Assembly: GCA_947488935.1 (NCBI GenBank)
Contig: CANLBN010000001.1
Span: forward strand, 248,001 to 312,000
Direction of reading: 5' to 3'
DNA: 64,000 nt
From: an uncultured Pseudomonadales bacterium
Lineage (GTDB): Bacteria > Pseudomonadota > Gammaproteobacteria > Pseudomonadales > Cellvibrionaceae
The position numbers and the translations under genes are program-made. Shown piece by piece: positions 32,561-43,044 of the stretch. The notes under the pieces are model-generated. The model did not search any database. It was not told where the DNA came from and saw only the letters and a program-made list of their open reading frames with translations. The number at the start of each line of letters is the position of its first letter. Position 1 is the stretch's first letter.

Positions 32561-33076
32561 TTAGCGTTTATCTTCCTTCCAGTACTGCGTCATTTCTAGA
32601 TACAAAAATGATGCAGACCATGCAATGAGCACTAAACCTACCAGAGCCTCAAGCCCAGCGGTAAACCGTATGCCACCGGTAGGAGCAATATCCCCAAAAC
32701 CTAAAGATGTATAAGCGCTAAAAGAAAAATAAACGCTATCGAGTAGTGACCCATTATGCATACCAGAAAACCCGCCTAGGTCAGTATAGGCTTGCACAAA
32801 ATAATAGCCAAAGCCAAACACCCATACCTCCATCACATGAGCTGTCAGTGCTCCAAGAACTCCGCAAAGCACCCGTAACCTATAGCCTATTGAGAGTGAT
32901 GGAATCGATACAGATAGGATTCGTAACATTTCATAGTGAATTAGGACAATAAGGGCTACAAGAAAAGAATTGATAATAAAAATAAGCATAAACGTTAAAA
33001 GCCCATAACTTTTAAATACATTAACTACCTGAGCTAAAACTATATCACCTAACGGCATCAAGCCATAATAATTCAT
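32561..33076 (-). CDS. two-pore-domain-style ion channel protein
   Basis: A 172-residue membrane protein with helices near residues 23-48, 72-94 and 136-160 and a selectivity-filter-like TSLGFGDIAP between the last two, close to the potassium channel TxGYGD signature. The pore helix is SVYFSFSAY. There is no regulatory domain. I use the ATG at 33076; none of the nearby starts has a good ribosome site. The FNR-type palindrome sits only 6 bases upstream of this start, so oxygen control could also reach this gene. It diverges from the nap operon. Confidence 0.78.
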   Translation of the reverse strand: MNYYGLMPLGDIVLAQVVNVFKSYGLLTFMLIFIINSFLVALIVLIHYEMLRILSVSIPSLSIGYRLRVLCGVLGALTAHVMEVWVFGFGYYFVQAYTDLGGFSGMHNGSLLDSVYFSFSAYTSLGFGDIAPTGGIRFTAGLEALVGLVLIAWSASFLYLEMTQYWKEDKR

Positions 33077-33081
33077 CAAAC

Positions 33082-33095
33082 TTGATATACATCAA
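33082..33095. promoter_or_regulatory. FNR/Anr box of the nap promoter
   Basis: TTGATATACATCAA is a perfect TTGAT-N4-ATCAA match, inside a longer palindrome AACTTGATATACATCAAGTT. On the + strand a -10-like TATTCT is at 33117-33122. A start of transcription near 33129 puts the box centre at about -41, the class II FNR activator position. The nap genes begin 69 bases beyond that point. This predicts anaerobic induction of napEDABC. Confidence 0.85.
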
Positions 33096-33197
33096 GTTCC
33101 TTTATATTCAAAAGCATATTCTAAGTACTAGAAAATAGTGTGGATCAACCAATACTGCACTTTGTATTTTACTGACGTAATTTTTCAGGGTAATGAT

Positions 33198-33350
33198 ATG
33201 TCTAACGACAGCACACAAAAAAAGCTTGAGAAACGTTTATTTTTATTTATCTGCATTATCTTTTTTCCGCTGCTCTCGATTTTACTCGTAGGCAGCTATG
33301 GTTTTGCTATATGGATATTACAAATTATTTTTGGGCCACCAACACTATAA
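33198..33350 (+). CDS. napE: NapE, small membrane component
   Basis: A 50-residue single-helix membrane protein. FLFICIIFFPLLSILLVGSY and GFAIWILQIIFGPP match NapE of denitrifiers. Its exact role in periplasmic nitrate reduction is not settled. The ATG at 33198 gives the family length. First gene of napEDABC. Confidence 0.9.
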   Translation: MSNDSTQKKLEKRLFLFICIIFFPLLSILLVGSYGFAIWILQIIFGPPTL

Positions 33351-33381
33351 GCTTTTACTAAAAAATTAGTGAGCAAAGATA

Positions 33382-33675
33382 ATGAAAAATCAAGAATCAC
33401 ATATCAGTAGCGTTATCGTTCATATAGAGCCAAATTGTATTAATGAATTTATAGAAAGTTTAATAACGATTCCAGCTTTGGAAATTATGTCACCGGAAAG
33501 AAAACAAGGAAAAATAATCGTCGTTATAGAAGCGCCTTCAGAGAAATCCACCGGTGATCATATAGAGATGATGAAAAGTATAAAAGGCGTGCTATCCGTC
33601 ACAATGGTTTATCACCAAACTGAAGCTACCGATTCGCTTGACGAAGAAGTTATTACTATTTCTGACAACACATAA
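33382..33675 (+). CDS. napD: NapD, chaperone for NapA maturation
   Basis: A 97-residue cytoplasmic ferredoxin-fold chaperone that binds the Tat signal of NapA. HISSVIVHIEPNCINEFIES and GKIIVVIEAPSEKST fit the family, and MKSIKGVLSVTMVYHQTE is the last helix-strand pair. The C-terminal tail is acidic. The gene is 24 bases upstream of napA. Confidence 0.93.
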   Translation: MKNQESHISSVIVHIEPNCINEFIESLITIPALEIMSPERKQGKIIVVIEAPSEKSTGDHIEMMKSIKGVLSVTMVYHQTEATDSLDEEVITISDNT

Positions 33676-33699
33676 AAAATAACAGCTTAGGGTGATCTC

Positions 33700-36195
33700 A
33701 TGAGTATGTCCCGCAGAGAGTATATCAAGTATCAAGCGGCTACTATCGCCGCCACTGCTGCAGGCATTAGCCTGCCAAGTTCATCCACTAACCTCGTCAC
33801 CGATACAAAAGATGCTCAACTCAAATGGTCAAAAGCACCTTGTCGATTTTGTGGTACAGGCTGTAGCGTTAACGTAGCCACAAAAGCAGGACAAGTTGTT
33901 GCAACACACGGCGATATTAAGTCGCCAGTAAATCGTGGGCTTAATTGTGTAAAAGGTTATTTTTTATCAAAAATAATGTACGGCAACGATCGCCTAAAAA
34001 CGCCGTTACTGCGCATGAAAAATGGAAAGTTTGCCAAAGATGGTGACTTTACACCAGTTAGTTGGGATACAGCCTTTGATGTTATGGCCGAGAAATTTAA
34101 AAAGGCACTAAAAGATAAAGGGCCCGAAGGTGTTGGTATGTTTGGCTCGGGCCAATGGACCGTATGGGAGGGCTATGCCGCCGTTAAGTTAATGAAAGCG
34201 GGGTTTCGCTCCAATAATATTGACCCTAATGCTCGCCACTGTATGGCAAGTGCTGTAGGTGGATTTATGCGTACCTTTGGGATTGACGAGCCCATGGGCT
34301 GCTACGACGATTTTGAACATGCAGATGCTTTTGTGCTATGGGGTTCAAACATGGCAGAGATGCACCCCATACTTTGGACACGTCTAACCGATAGACGCTT
34401 AAGCGCACCCAACACAAAAGTTTGCGTGTTATCAACCTTTGAGCATCGCAGCTTTGAGCTTGCAGACATTCCCATTATTTTTACGCCCCAATCAGACCTT
34501 GCTATCGCCAACTTTATTGCTAATTACATTATTCAAAACGACGCAGTAAATACCGAGTTTGTAAAAAAATATACCAATTTTCGCCTAGGCGAAACCGACA
34601 TCGGTTATGGTTTACGACCAGAGCATCCAACGCAAAAAAAATCAAAAAATGCAAAAACAGCCGGAAAATCTACGCCTATAACTTTTGAAGAATATGCAAA
34701 ATTTGTCTCTCAGTACGATGCTAAAAAAACCAGTGACATTAGTGGTGTTAGCGAAGATAAATTAATTGAACTTGCAAAACTCTACGCCGACCCCGACAAA
34801 AAAGTGATGTCGCTATGGACGATGGGTGTTAATCAGCATACTCGCGGCGTATGGATGAACAACCTACTCTACAATATTCATTTGCTAACGGGGAAAATAT
34901 CACAACCTGGTAATAGCCCTTTTAGCTTAACTGGCCAACCCTCGGCTTGTGGCACCGCACGCGAGGTCGGTACATTCTCTCATCGACTACCCGCCGATAT
35001 GGTGGTCAAAAACCCAAAACATCGCGCGATTACCGAAAAAATATGGAAGCTACCCGAAGGTACTATCAACCCAATACCCGGTGCGCATGCCGTACTACAA
35101 AATAGAAAACTCAAAGACAGCGAGATCAATGCCTATTGGGTCCAATGCAATAACAATATGCAAGCCGGCCCAAACATGAACGAAGAAGCACTGCCTGGCT
35201 ACCGTAACCCTGACAATTTTATTGTGGTCTCTGATGCTTACCCAACGGTAACGGCACAAGCCGCAGATTTAATATTACCCACGGCTATGTGGGTAGAAAA
35301 GGAAGGCGCCTATGGTAATGCCGAGCGGCGCACTCAATTTTGGCATCAGTTAGTTGACGCGCCAGGAAGTTCCAAATCCGATGTATGGCAAGTGATGGAA
35401 TTCTCTAAACGGTTTAATACGAATGAGGTTTGGAGCGAGGAATTACTCGCCAAAAAACCAGAGTACAAAAACAAAACACTATTCGACGTGTTATTTAAAA
35501 ACGGTAATGTAGATAAATACCCGCTCAGTGATATTAATAAGGAATACAACAATCATGAATCCGAAGATTTTGGATTTTATGTTCAAAAAGGCTTATTTGA
35601 AGAATACGCGCAGTTTGGTCGTGGACACGGGCACGACCTCGCTGACTTTGACACCTATCATAAAACGCGCGGCTTAAGATGGCCTGTCGTTAACGGGCAA
35701 GAGACCCTATGGCGCTTTCGTGAAGGCAGCGACCCATACGTCGAAAAGGGCAAAGGGTTTCAGTTTTACGGAAAGCCAGACGGGCGTGCGATTATTTTTG
35801 CACTACCCTACGAGCCAGCCGCAGAATCTCCCGATAAAGAGTTTCCATTTTGGTTATCCACTGGGCGCGTGCTCGAACATTGGCACTCCGGCTCGATGAC
35901 ACAACGTGTACCAGAACTTTATAAAGCATTCCCAGATGCCCTTTGCTTTATGCATCCAGCAGATGCAAAAAATAAAGGCCTACGTCGTGGCGATAAAATA
36001 AAAATCTCATCCAAACGTGGCGCCATGGTTACACGGGTTGAAACGCGAGGCAGAAACAAACCACCTCAAGGCTTGATATTTGTCCCTTGGTTTGATGCCA
36101 GACAATTAATTAACAAAGTCACCCTCGATGCGACGGACCCTATCTCCAAACAAACCGACTTTAAGAAATGTGCCGTTAATATCGAAAAGGCATAG
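33700..36195 (+). CDS. napA: NapA, catalytic subunit of periplasmic nitrate reductase
   Basis: An 831-residue molybdenum enzyme that reduces nitrate to nitrite in the periplasm. The N-terminal Tat signal is [19 protein letters not shown]. The [4Fe-4S] ligands are in [10 protein letters not shown] plus a Cys 27 residues on (GLNCVKGY). The Mo-coordinating Cys is in [14 protein letters not shown], and the MGD-binding parts include [15 protein letters not shown]. Length is normal. AGGGTGA lies upstream of the ATG. It works with NapB and NapC encoded downstream. Confidence 0.97.
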   Translation: MSMSRREYIKYQAATIAATAAGISLPSSSTNLVTDTKDAQLKWSKAPCRFCGTGCSVNVATKAGQVVATHGDIKSPVNRGLNCVKGYFLSKIMYGNDRLKTPLLRMKNGKFAKDGDFTPVSWDTAFDVMAEKFKKALKDKGPEGVGMFGSGQWTVWEGYAAVKLMKAGFRSNNIDPNARHCMASAVGGFMRTFGIDEPMGCYDDFEHADAFVLWGSNMAEMHPILWTRLTDRRLSAPNTKVCVLSTFEHRSFELADIPIIFTPQSDLAIANFIANYIIQNDAVNTEFVKKYTNFRLGETDIGYGLRPEHPTQKKSKNAKTAGKSTPITFEEYAKFVSQYDAKKTSDISGVSEDKLIELAKLYADPDKKVMSLWTMGVNQHTRGVWMNNLLYNIHLLTGKISQPGNSPFSLTGQPSACGTAREVGTFSHRLPADMVVKNPKHRAITEKIWKLPEGTINPIPGAHAVLQNRKLKDSEINAYWVQCNNNMQAGPNMNEEALPGYRNPDNFIVVSDAYPTVTAQAADLILPTAMWVEKEGAYGNAERRTQFWHQLVDAPGSSKSDVWQVMEFSKRFNTNEVWSEELLAKKPEYKNKTLFDVLFKNGNVDKYPLSDINKEYNNHESEDFGFYVQKGLFEEYAQFGRGHGHDLADFDTYHKTRGLRWPVVNGQETLWRFREGSDPYVEKGKGFQFYGKPDGRAIIFALPYEPAAESPDKEFPFWLSTGRVLEHWHSGSMTQRVPELYKAFPDALCFMHPADAKNKGLRRGDKIKISSKRGAMVTRVETRGRNKPPQGLIFVPWFDARQLINKVTLDATDPISKQTDFKKCAVNIEKA

Positions 36196-36218
36196 CAACC
36201 GTTAACAGGAGATTAACA

Positions 36219-36680
36219 ATGAAAAATAGATTCAAAAAATTCTGTATAAGCGGCTTTGCGTTATTGTCAGTAACAGTGTCGATACTAGTGATTGCCGAAG
36301 AAAACATTGCCTCTTTGCGACAAGACACCCCTCTCAACGCAGTTAACGAATCTCCTGCTCCGTTACAAAATGCGAGTAACAAAGATATTAAACGAGGCCG
36401 CTCTTACCCAATGCAACCTCCTGTAATACCCCACAAAATTGATAACTACCAGCTCGATCTTAAGGTTAACAAATGCCTTAGCTGCCACTCGCGAACACAA
36501 ATCGAGGAATCTCAGGCTCCCATGGTCAGCGTGACGCATTTTATGGACAGAGACGGCAACTTTCTGGCGGATGTATCGCCACGTCGCTATTTTTGTAAGC
36601 AATGTCATGTCACTCAGATAGAACGCAGCAATCTTATCGAAAATAATTTTATTGACATTCAACACCTACTCTCCAAATAA
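36219..36680 (+). CDS. napB: NapB, dihaem cytochrome c subunit
   Basis: A 153-residue periplasmic electron-transfer subunit with a signal peptide (about 1-25) and two haem sites, CLSCH and CKQCH. Distal His candidates are in VTHFMDRDG and nearby, and PMQPPVIPHKIDNYQLD is a typical NapB stretch. It passes electrons from NapC to NapA. It starts 23 bases after napA. Confidence 0.96.
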   Translation: MKNRFKKFCISGFALLSVTVSILVIAEENIASLRQDTPLNAVNESPAPLQNASNKDIKRGRSYPMQPPVIPHKIDNYQLDLKVNKCLSCHSRTQIEESQAPMVSVTHFMDRDGNFLADVSPRRYFCKQCHVTQIERSNLIENNFIDIQHLLSK

Positions 36681-36692
36681 GCGAGAAAAGCC

Positions 36693-37283
36693 ATGATAAC
36701 TTTGTTAAAGCGTTATTGGGATATATTTAGAAAGCCAGCCGTTCACTATAGTTTAGGTTTTTTAACCATGGGCGGTTTTATCGCTGGTATAATTTTTTGG
36801 GGAGGCTTTAATACCGCACTCGAAAAAACGAATACAGAAAGCTTTTGTATTAGCTGCCATGAAATGAAAGACAACGTCTATAAGGAATTGATGTCGACTG
36901 CTCACTTTTCTAACGGGTCAGGTGTACGCGCAACTTGCCCTGATTGCCATGTACCTCATGAGTGGACCAATAAAATCGCACGAAAGATGCAAGCATCTAA
37001 AGAAGTCTGGGGCAAAGTATTTGGTACAATCAATACCCGTGAAAAATTTGAGAACAAACGTTTAGAACTTGCCCAACACGAATGGGCACGGCTAAAAGCT
37101 AATGACTCATTAGAGTGCCGCAACTGCCATAATTTTGAATACATGGACTTTACACAACAAAGCCCGCGAGCAAGCGTGCAACATAGTACTGCACTGGCTA
37201 AAGGTGAAAAGACATGCATCGACTGCCATAAAGGTATTGCCCATCAACTACCCGACATGTCAGAAGTAGAAGGATGGCAATAA
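36693..37283 (+). CDS. napC: NapC, membrane tetrahaem quinol dehydrogenase
   Basis: A 196-residue NapC/NirT cytochrome. One N-terminal membrane helix (about 20-37) anchors a periplasmic domain with four haem sites: CISCH, CPDCH, CRNCH and CIDCH. It oxidises quinol and feeds NapB. It closes the operon; no napF, napG or napH is present. The 123 bases downstream to the next gene hold no clear terminator. Confidence 0.96.
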   Translation: MITLLKRYWDIFRKPAVHYSLGFLTMGGFIAGIIFWGGFNTALEKTNTESFCISCHEMKDNVYKELMSTAHFSNGSGVRATCPDCHVPHEWTNKIARKMQASKEVWGKVFGTINTREKFENKRLELAQHEWARLKANDSLECRNCHNFEYMDFTQQSPRASVQHSTALAKGEKTCIDCHKGIAHQLPDMSEVEGWQ

Positions 37284-37406
37284 AACACTAAGTACAACCG
37301 CTCAATCACCAATAAGTATTTACCGTCAAATGCGAGAAATTATTTTCTACTTATTAAAAATAGGATGACACAACAGTTAAGCACCTTGTAGCGACATACG
37401 ATTATA

Positions 37407-38207
37407 TTATTCAGGTTTTGACACGTGCAACCACTTCGCTATCACCCCAAAGCGGTAGCTCGCTTTCAGATCGCTTCCATCTGGGCCAAATTTTTCAAGC
37501 TCCACATTTAATTGCCCCGTAATATATTGTCGCCCAGCTATACCACCTAATGCAGAGGCCACTCTAACAGAGTGCTCGTAGGGCTCTAGTTCTTTAACGC
37601 TATTGATCACGAGTGATCCGCTTTTTATCGAAAAGTCAGGATAAGTTTCTGGTGTATAGAAAGGACTATTCATTACAAGCGATTTATCAACTTCCATAAT
37701 AAAATATTTAGGCTTTTTTCTATCTCGATCTCCTGCGCTCAGAAAAATACCCGTTTTAGTGGCTCGTTTAGGATTAAGAAAATCTGATGTTTCTTCAACA
37801 GGAAAAGTGCCTACTGTAAACCGTGGAACTTCGTCTAAAACATTATAAGAAATACCAATGGAAGATAGCCCTATTTCCTTTAAATCTTTATGTCGTATAT
37901 CCAGACCAACGGTGTGATTCATTTTTTTAGGATCAAAGTCACCAACAGCAAGCCCATCGCCGCTTGCACTACACTCGTTACTCTCACCCAGCACTTTAGA
38001 CTCGACAAAACAAAATTCTGTATAAATTTTCTCATCGAATTTTTTAACTTGCTCCGTACTTTGAGGCTCGACTCCTAGTCTTTTCAGCTCTGCTGTCAAT
38101 TTTTTATCCAGTGCTTCTGCATCAAAGCTTTTATTACTGTCACCACAAGAAACAAGCAATAAAACTAAAAGAAGCATCACCATAGACTTTATTTTTTTCG
38201 CAACCAT
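37407..38207 (-). CDS. putative lipoprotein
   Basis: A 266-residue protein with a signal peptide and lipobox LLVSC (Cys21). The acylated Cys is followed by Gly-Asp, which in E. coli-type sorting gives no firm rule because Asp is at +3, so outer-membrane sorting is likely. The mature part has two further Cys (FCFVESK, NECSA) and several beta strands. I do not recognise the family. It converges on napC. Confidence 0.7.
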   Translation of the reverse strand: MVAKKIKSMVMLLLVLLLVSCGDSNKSFDAEALDKKLTAELKRLGVEPQSTEQVKKFDEKIYTEFCFVESKVLGESNECSASGDGLAVGDFDPKKMNHTVGLDIRHKDLKEIGLSSIGISYNVLDEVPRFTVGTFPVEETSDFLNPKRATKTGIFLSAGDRDRKKPKYFIMEVDKSLVMNSPFYTPETYPDFSIKSGSLVINSVKELEPYEHSVRVASALGGIAGRQYITGQLNVELEKFGPDGSDLKASYRFGVIAKWLHVSKPE

Positions 38208-38312
38208 AAAATCATTTAATCCTTATATAATTAGCTGTATCGCTACCATCATTGATATCTATTAATGAAAACCCATGTAACTTAAGAAAGCTTCCCATTG
38301 CTTATAGCCTTC

Positions 38313-38692
38313 TTATTGGTAGTCCTTTTTAGTTAAAGAACAAAGAAAAAAAACAAGACCTAAACAAGACATCGAACCACGCACCTGAAACTCTATAGGA
38401 TCATCAGGGAAGAAATCATGTAATCGTAATGCACTCTGACGAATTTTGGGGGTTTTGCCAAATCCAGCTCTAGACATAACAATAGATGAAGCATCAATAT
38501 TTTTTATGGCATCGAGAGCTAAGACACCCTTGAATACACTCTCAGACTGCTCTACAGTTAATTTAGCAACAACTAATATATTAGCTTTTCATCATCAAAA
38601 TGATTGGTTAATAGCTCTTCATAGGCAGAGAGTTTATTGGCTGCTGAGCCTTTTGTTAACTTAGGACGCCACTCCTTGACTAAGCCACTCAT
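38313..38692 (-). pseudogene. frameshifted remnant of an unknown gene
   Basis: Reading from 38692 gives 39 codons (MSGLVKEWRPKLTKGSAANK onward) ending at 38573. A second frame picks up without a start at about 38582 and runs to 38313 with protein-like composition (VEQSESVFKGVLALDAIKN, RQSALRLHDFFPDDPIEF). One frameshift near 38580 would join them into a protein of about 125 residues. I do not know the family. It could instead be chance, but the composition of both halves argues for a decayed gene. Confidence 0.42.
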
Positions 38693-38794
38693 AGATTACT
38701 GACTCTTAATTATTAACAGGCATAGTTATATCACAACACTTTGGTCAAAAGTATCGAGCATGTCATATTTTAAATTCAAACTAGAAAAGGTTTG

Positions 38795-38968
38795 CTAAAA
38801 AACCAATAGAAGAAGTTGAACAACAGCCAACAAAATTAAGACAGGAATAATCCAGCGACTCAGCTTGCCAATCATCGGGCTATCTGCACGCATACCAGAT
38901 TTTTCTATAAGCGGAATAATTACCACCAACGCAATCAATAATACACCGAGAATAATTAATAAGTTCAT
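38795..38968 (-). CDS. very small two-helix membrane protein
   Basis: A 57-residue frame: helix one LLIILGVLLIALVVIIPLI, a short loop EKSGMRADSPMIGKLSRW, helix two IIPVLILLAVVQLLLLVF, then stop. The composition and the charged loop look like a real small membrane protein. GAGAGCAGC upstream is a weak ribosome site. It lies just downstream of ubiI on the same strand, 42 bases after its stop. Confidence 0.55.
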   Translation of the reverse strand: MNLLIILGVLLIALVVIIPLIEKSGMRADSPMIGKLSRWIIPVLILLAVVQLLLLVF

Positions 38969-39010
38969 AACAGCTGCTCTCTATCCTTTAAAATAAAGTG
39001 ACTCATTGGG

Positions 39011-40261
39011 TCACGATAAGCCCATTGCTTTTTTAGCTAACCAGTTTTTTACCGATGTTAACTTATTCACTTGTTTGATGCCGGTATTACGCAGCCAACG
39101 TACTGATAAATTTTTTGTACCAAACAAACGCTTAAAGCTTTCCATTAAGGCCATTAATTCTAAATTATTTTGTTTTCTGGCACGCTGATAACGGCGCAGG
39201 ATTGACTCATCACTTAAGGATAGGCCACGCTCAGCAGCACGAGAAATTTCAGCCGATAAGGCAGCAGCATCGAGCAGACCCAAATTAACACCCTGCCCCG
39301 CAAGCGGATGAATAGTATGTGCAGCATCACCCACTAAAGCAATTTGAGGTGCAATATAATCAAGGGCATGGCGTTGAGTGAGCGGAAAGCAAAAGCGCTT
39401 ATCCACGTGTTCGATATTACCCAAGCGGTATTCAAACGCTCGGCCAAGCTCGGCTTTAAAGTCATCATCGCTTAGGGCCATTAGGCGATCGGCCTCGTCG
39501 TTATCGGCCGACCAAACAATGGATTCGTATTGTTTACTATTATGCGCTAGTGGTAAAAATGCCAATGGCCCCGTCACTAAAAAATTTTGCCAAGCAGTAT
39601 CTTGATGCGGCTTTTGTGTTTTAACCGTAGTCACAATTGCTTTTTGCTCATAGCTCCAACTACGCATAGGCAAGCCCGCAAGCTCGCGTACTTTAGAGTG
39701 AGCCCCATCGGCGGCAATAACTAACGAGGTAGTTAATACTTGCTCGTTGCTCAGCGCGATACTTTTTGCCCCAGGCTTTTCTTTATCGGCACTTAACTCG
39801 ACAACCGAGTGCCCTCGCAGGAGCGTAATATTTTTTTGCTCTGCAAGCACGGCTAAAACAGCCGATAAAAGAATACTGTTCTCGACAATAACACCTAACT
39901 CATTCTCGGCGAGCTCTTTTGCATCAAAGGCTATCTCGCCAGTACCTTCGTCGTCCCACACGCGCATAAATTGATAAGGGCATGCGCGCATAGATTGAAC
40001 ACGACTCCATACGCCAATTGATTTAAAGAGCTTGATTGAATTTTTTGTCAGCGCAACAACACGGGGATCAAATTTAGGTGGCTCTTTATCGAGCGCGGCA
40101 ATAACAGGGGCTGCCCCTTGATCGACAATGGCTATTTTAAGCGGTTGATTAGCGGTTTGGCTGGCAATACTCGCCGCTAAAGTTGCACCCACGAGGCCAG
40201 CGCCAACGATAACAATGTCATAGTCCATTGCATTTACAGAATCATTTGTCATTTTATGCAT
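39011..40261 (-). CDS. ubiI: UbiI-like FAD monooxygenase of ubiquinone synthesis
   Basis: A 416-residue UbiH/UbiF/VisC-family flavoprotein hydroxylase. It has DIVIVGAGLVGATLAASIA (FAD GxGxxG, about 14-32), AADGAHSKVRELAGL, and GDAAHTIHPLAGQGVNLGLL near residue 310. By position after ubiH it corresponds to E. coli ubiI (visC), C5 hydroxylation. The start overlaps the end of ubiH by 8 bases (ATGCATAAAATG); the second ATG, three codons in, is also possible. Confidence 0.9.
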   Translation of the reverse strand: MHKMTNDSVNAMDYDIVIVGAGLVGATLAASIASQTANQPLKIAIVDQGAAPVIAALDKEPPKFDPRVVALTKNSIKLFKSIGVWSRVQSMRACPYQFMRVWDDEGTGEIAFDAKELAENELGVIVENSILLSAVLAVLAEQKNITLLRGHSVVELSADKEKPGAKSIALSNEQVLTTSLVIAADGAHSKVRELAGLPMRSWSYEQKAIVTTVKTQKPHQDTAWQNFLVTGPLAFLPLAHNSKQYESIVWSADNDEADRLMALSDDDFKAELGRAFEYRLGNIEHVDKRFCFPLTQRHALDYIAPQIALVGDAAHTIHPLAGQGVNLGLLDAAALSAEISRAAERGLSLSDESILRRYQRARKQNNLELMALMESFKRLFGTKNLSVRWLRNTGIKQVNKLTSVKNWLAKKAMGLS

Positions 40262-41522
40262 TCACCCCCATCATTTTTTTGGCAAACACTTTTTTTGCCA
40301 CAGGGGAGCTTGCTAGGGTGAGTAAACCTAATTGCCTTAGTATTGCTTTGGATACATTATCTGTCGAAAATAATTTAACCAAGGTATCGGTCACAGCAAT
40401 CGTGGCATCTTGATCTAACAGTTGTTTATCAAGATACCGATTAAGTACTGACAATTGCCCCAAAGATTGCTGGTTGGCTTTTGCCTCTTGTAAACAACGC
40501 GTTAATTGATAGCAATCTCTTAATGCCAGATTAAAGCCTTGGCCTGCAACCGGATGTAAAAAGTGCGCCGCATTACCAATAACAACTAAGTTAGAGCGCA
40601 CTTGTTCGCAGGCCTTAACCAGTGTGAGCGGGTAAGCTTGGGGCTCACCAAGCATGGAAAACCGCCCGGCCCGATAACCAAACCGCTCTTGTAGGCGCTT
40701 TAGTAGCTGCTCTGAGTTGGAGTCAACATAGGTACTTTGTTGGTCACGAGGAATAACCCAAACGAGTGCTGCGCGGTTATCGCTTAAGGGTAAAAGTGCA
40801 ATCGGCCCTTCGTCGGTAAAGCGCTCGTAGGCAATATTATTGTGTGGCTCTGCCAATGCAACATTGGCTATCACCGCAGACTGTTTGTAATCCGTAGTTT
40901 CTACATCAATGCCGAGTGATTGTCGCAAACCGGATTCAGCGCCGTCGGCAACAATTAACAAATCGGCATGTAACTGTTGTGTCGTGTTTTCGCTCTCGAC
41001 GCTCAAGCTATAACCACCTTTTTTAGGTGAGCAATGAGTCACCTTTGCAGGCGCTAAACAATTAACCGTTGTTTGTTTTAATTTTTTTAACAACACCGAG
41101 CCAAGATGGCGGTTTTCGATAACATAGCCAACGGCACCGACATTATAGTCTTCTGATTTAATCGTCACGCTACCGAAATGACCTTTGTCAGACACATGCA
41201 CTGTTTCGATTGGCTCAACCACTTTTTGCAAATCCTGCCAGCAACCAATCTCGTTGAATATAGCCGCGGAGCCTGCGCTAAGCGCACTCGAGCGAGCATC
41301 AAAACTGGGCTGCTCAAGTGCTTTTTTGGGCGAGGCATTGAGCGCAAACTGCTCGATCAACGTGATTGAATAATGAGTGCTGCCTTTATCAGCCAGTAAG
41401 TTTTTGGCAAGCAGTAAAGCCAAGCTAATACCCACCATACCACCCCCAGCAATTACAATATGCTGCTTGCGCGCACTTGTGCACTCGGTCGTATTTTTAG
41501 AGGGTTTAGAAATAATATTCAC
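40254..41522 (-). CDS. ubiH: UbiH-like FAD monooxygenase of ubiquinone synthesis
   Basis: A 422-residue flavoprotein of the same family. Features are HIVIAGGGMVGISLALLLA (about 20-38), VADGAESGLRQSLGI and VIGNAAHFLHPVAGQGFNLA near residue 320. The pepP-ubiH-ubiI order is that of E. coli, where UbiH hydroxylates C6. It starts 49 bases after pepP. An N-terminal extension of about 20 residues before the FAD motif is not typical. Confidence 0.91.
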   Translation of the reverse strand: MNIISKPSKNTTECTSARKQHIVIAGGGMVGISLALLLAKNLLADKGSTHYSITLIEQFALNASPKKALEQPSFDARSSALSAGSAAIFNEIGCWQDLQKVVEPIETVHVSDKGHFGSVTIKSEDYNVGAVGYVIENRHLGSVLLKKLKQTTVNCLAPAKVTHCSPKKGGYSLSVESENTTQQLHADLLIVADGAESGLRQSLGIDVETTDYKQSAVIANVALAEPHNNIAYERFTDEGPIALLPLSDNRAALVWVIPRDQQSTYVDSNSEQLLKRLQERFGYRAGRFSMLGEPQAYPLTLVKACEQVRSNLVVIGNAAHFLHPVAGQGFNLALRDCYQLTRCLQEAKANQQSLGQLSVLNRYLDKQLLDQDATIAVTDTLVKLFSTDNVSKAILRQLGLLTLASSPVAKKVFAKKMMGVNA

Positions 41523-41570
41523 CTGCTTATATTGAGCTATATCAAGATTATATTAAGGTAGCGTGAATGT

Positions 41571-42899
41571 TTATGCACTCATTAATGCTTCTATTTCATC
41601 GACGCTTTTAGGCACATCTATCGATAAAATATCATAACCTGTTTTAGTAATTAACACATCGTCTTCTATACGCACACCAATGCCCCGCCATTTTTTGGCA
41701 ACGGTTTCGTCGTCGGGTGCGATGTATATGCCCGGCTCGACCGTCATTACCATTCCAGGCTCTAACATTCGCCATTGGCCTTCTATTTTATAGTCGCCTA
41801 CATCGTGTACGTCCATGCCCAACCAATGACCAATTTTGTGCATATAAAATTGTTTATATTTTTCCTCTTCGATGAGCGTATCAATATCGCCTTTTAATAA
41901 ACCCAGTTTAACTAAGCCCTCGGTAATCACTTTTACTGAGACTTCGTGGGGTTCATTCCAGTGGTTACCGGGTTTTACGGCATCAATGGCAGCTGCTTGT
42001 GCATCGAGCACTAACTGATAAATCGCTTTTTGCTCTTTAGAGAATTTGCCCGACACAGGAAAGGTACGCGTAATATCCGAGGCATAATGCTCCAACTCAC
42101 AGCCGGCATCTATTAGCACTAAATCTCCCGACTTCATTTGTCGGGTATTTTCAACATAGTGCAAAATACAGGCATTATCGCCGCTACCCACAATTGAGTT
42201 GTAAGCAGCAGCTCGCGAACCGGCGCGCATAAAGCGATGCATAAGCTCGGCCTCCAGCTCGTATTCATACATACCTGGCTCACAAATTTGCATGGCAGCA
42301 CAGTGCGCATCTGCCGATATTTGTGCGGCCTTTTTCATAATATGCACTTCGCTTGCGCGTTTAAACAAGCGCTGATCGTGTAGTAGATGATCGAGATTTA
42401 AAAACTCTCCTGGTGGCGTAGCGCCCGCACGCACTTGCGAGCGAATAGCATTAACCCAACCCATAACCTGTTGGTCGAATTGTTGATCGCGCCCCATAGA
42501 ATAGTAAACACGTTCACGCCCCTCAATAAGGCCTGGCAAAATATCGTCGATATCGGCAATAGGAAACGCATCATCTGCCTGAAAATCCTTGCACGCCCCA
42601 TCGGGGCCTGAGCGGTAGCCATCCCAAATTTCACGCGCACGATCTCGCTCGCGACAAAATAAAATAAACTCACCATGCTCGCGGCCAGGTACTAGCACCA
42701 ACACGGACTCTGGCTCTGCAAAGCCGCTTAAATAAAAAAAGTCGCTATCTTGTCGAAAGCGATAATCGGCATCACGGTTACGAATCTTCTCTGTGGACGA
42801 GGGCAAAATAACAATGCTATTTGGCTCCATTTGACTCATTAACTGTTCACGACGACGGAGAAATTCTTTTTTACTTATAGTAGGAATGGTCTTTGGCAT
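41571..42899 (-). CDS. pepP: Xaa-Pro aminopeptidase PepP
   Basis: A 442-residue M24B metallopeptidase that removes the N-terminal residue before proline. Dinuclear-metal ligands are seen in LIDAGCELEHYASDITRTFP (two Asp), the His in HKIGHWLGMDVHD, and Glu residues in TVEPGIYIAP and GVRIEDDVLIT. The N-terminal domain starts ISKKEFLRRREQLM. I use the ATG at 42899; a GTG three codons earlier is possible. It lies in the conserved ygfB-pepP-ubiH-ubiI group. Confidence 0.95.
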   Translation of the reverse strand: MPKTIPTISKKEFLRRREQLMSQMEPNSIVILPSSTEKIRNRDADYRFRQDSDFFYLSGFAEPESVLVLVPGREHGEFILFCRERDRAREIWDGYRSGPDGACKDFQADDAFPIADIDDILPGLIEGRERVYYSMGRDQQFDQQVMGWVNAIRSQVRAGATPPGEFLNLDHLLHDQRLFKRASEVHIMKKAAQISADAHCAAMQICEPGMYEYELEAELMHRFMRAGSRAAAYNSIVGSGDNACILHYVENTRQMKSGDLVLIDAGCELEHYASDITRTFPVSGKFSKEQKAIYQLVLDAQAAAIDAVKPGNHWNEPHEVSVKVITEGLVKLGLLKGDIDTLIEEEKYKQFYMHKIGHWLGMDVHDVGDYKIEGQWRMLEPGMVMTVEPGIYIAPDDETVAKKWRGIGVRIEDDVLITKTGYDILSIDVPKSVDEIEALMSA

Positions 42900-43044
42900 A
42901 TTCTTCACGGCACATTAAATTCATTAACCATTTAATACTAAAAATGGCCTAACTTTGATAATAAAATTTTACTATTGGCGAGATACGGTGCATCTCAGAC
43001 CACAGGCTAAATCACAATAAAACAGCGGCTTTATACTCACTCTA

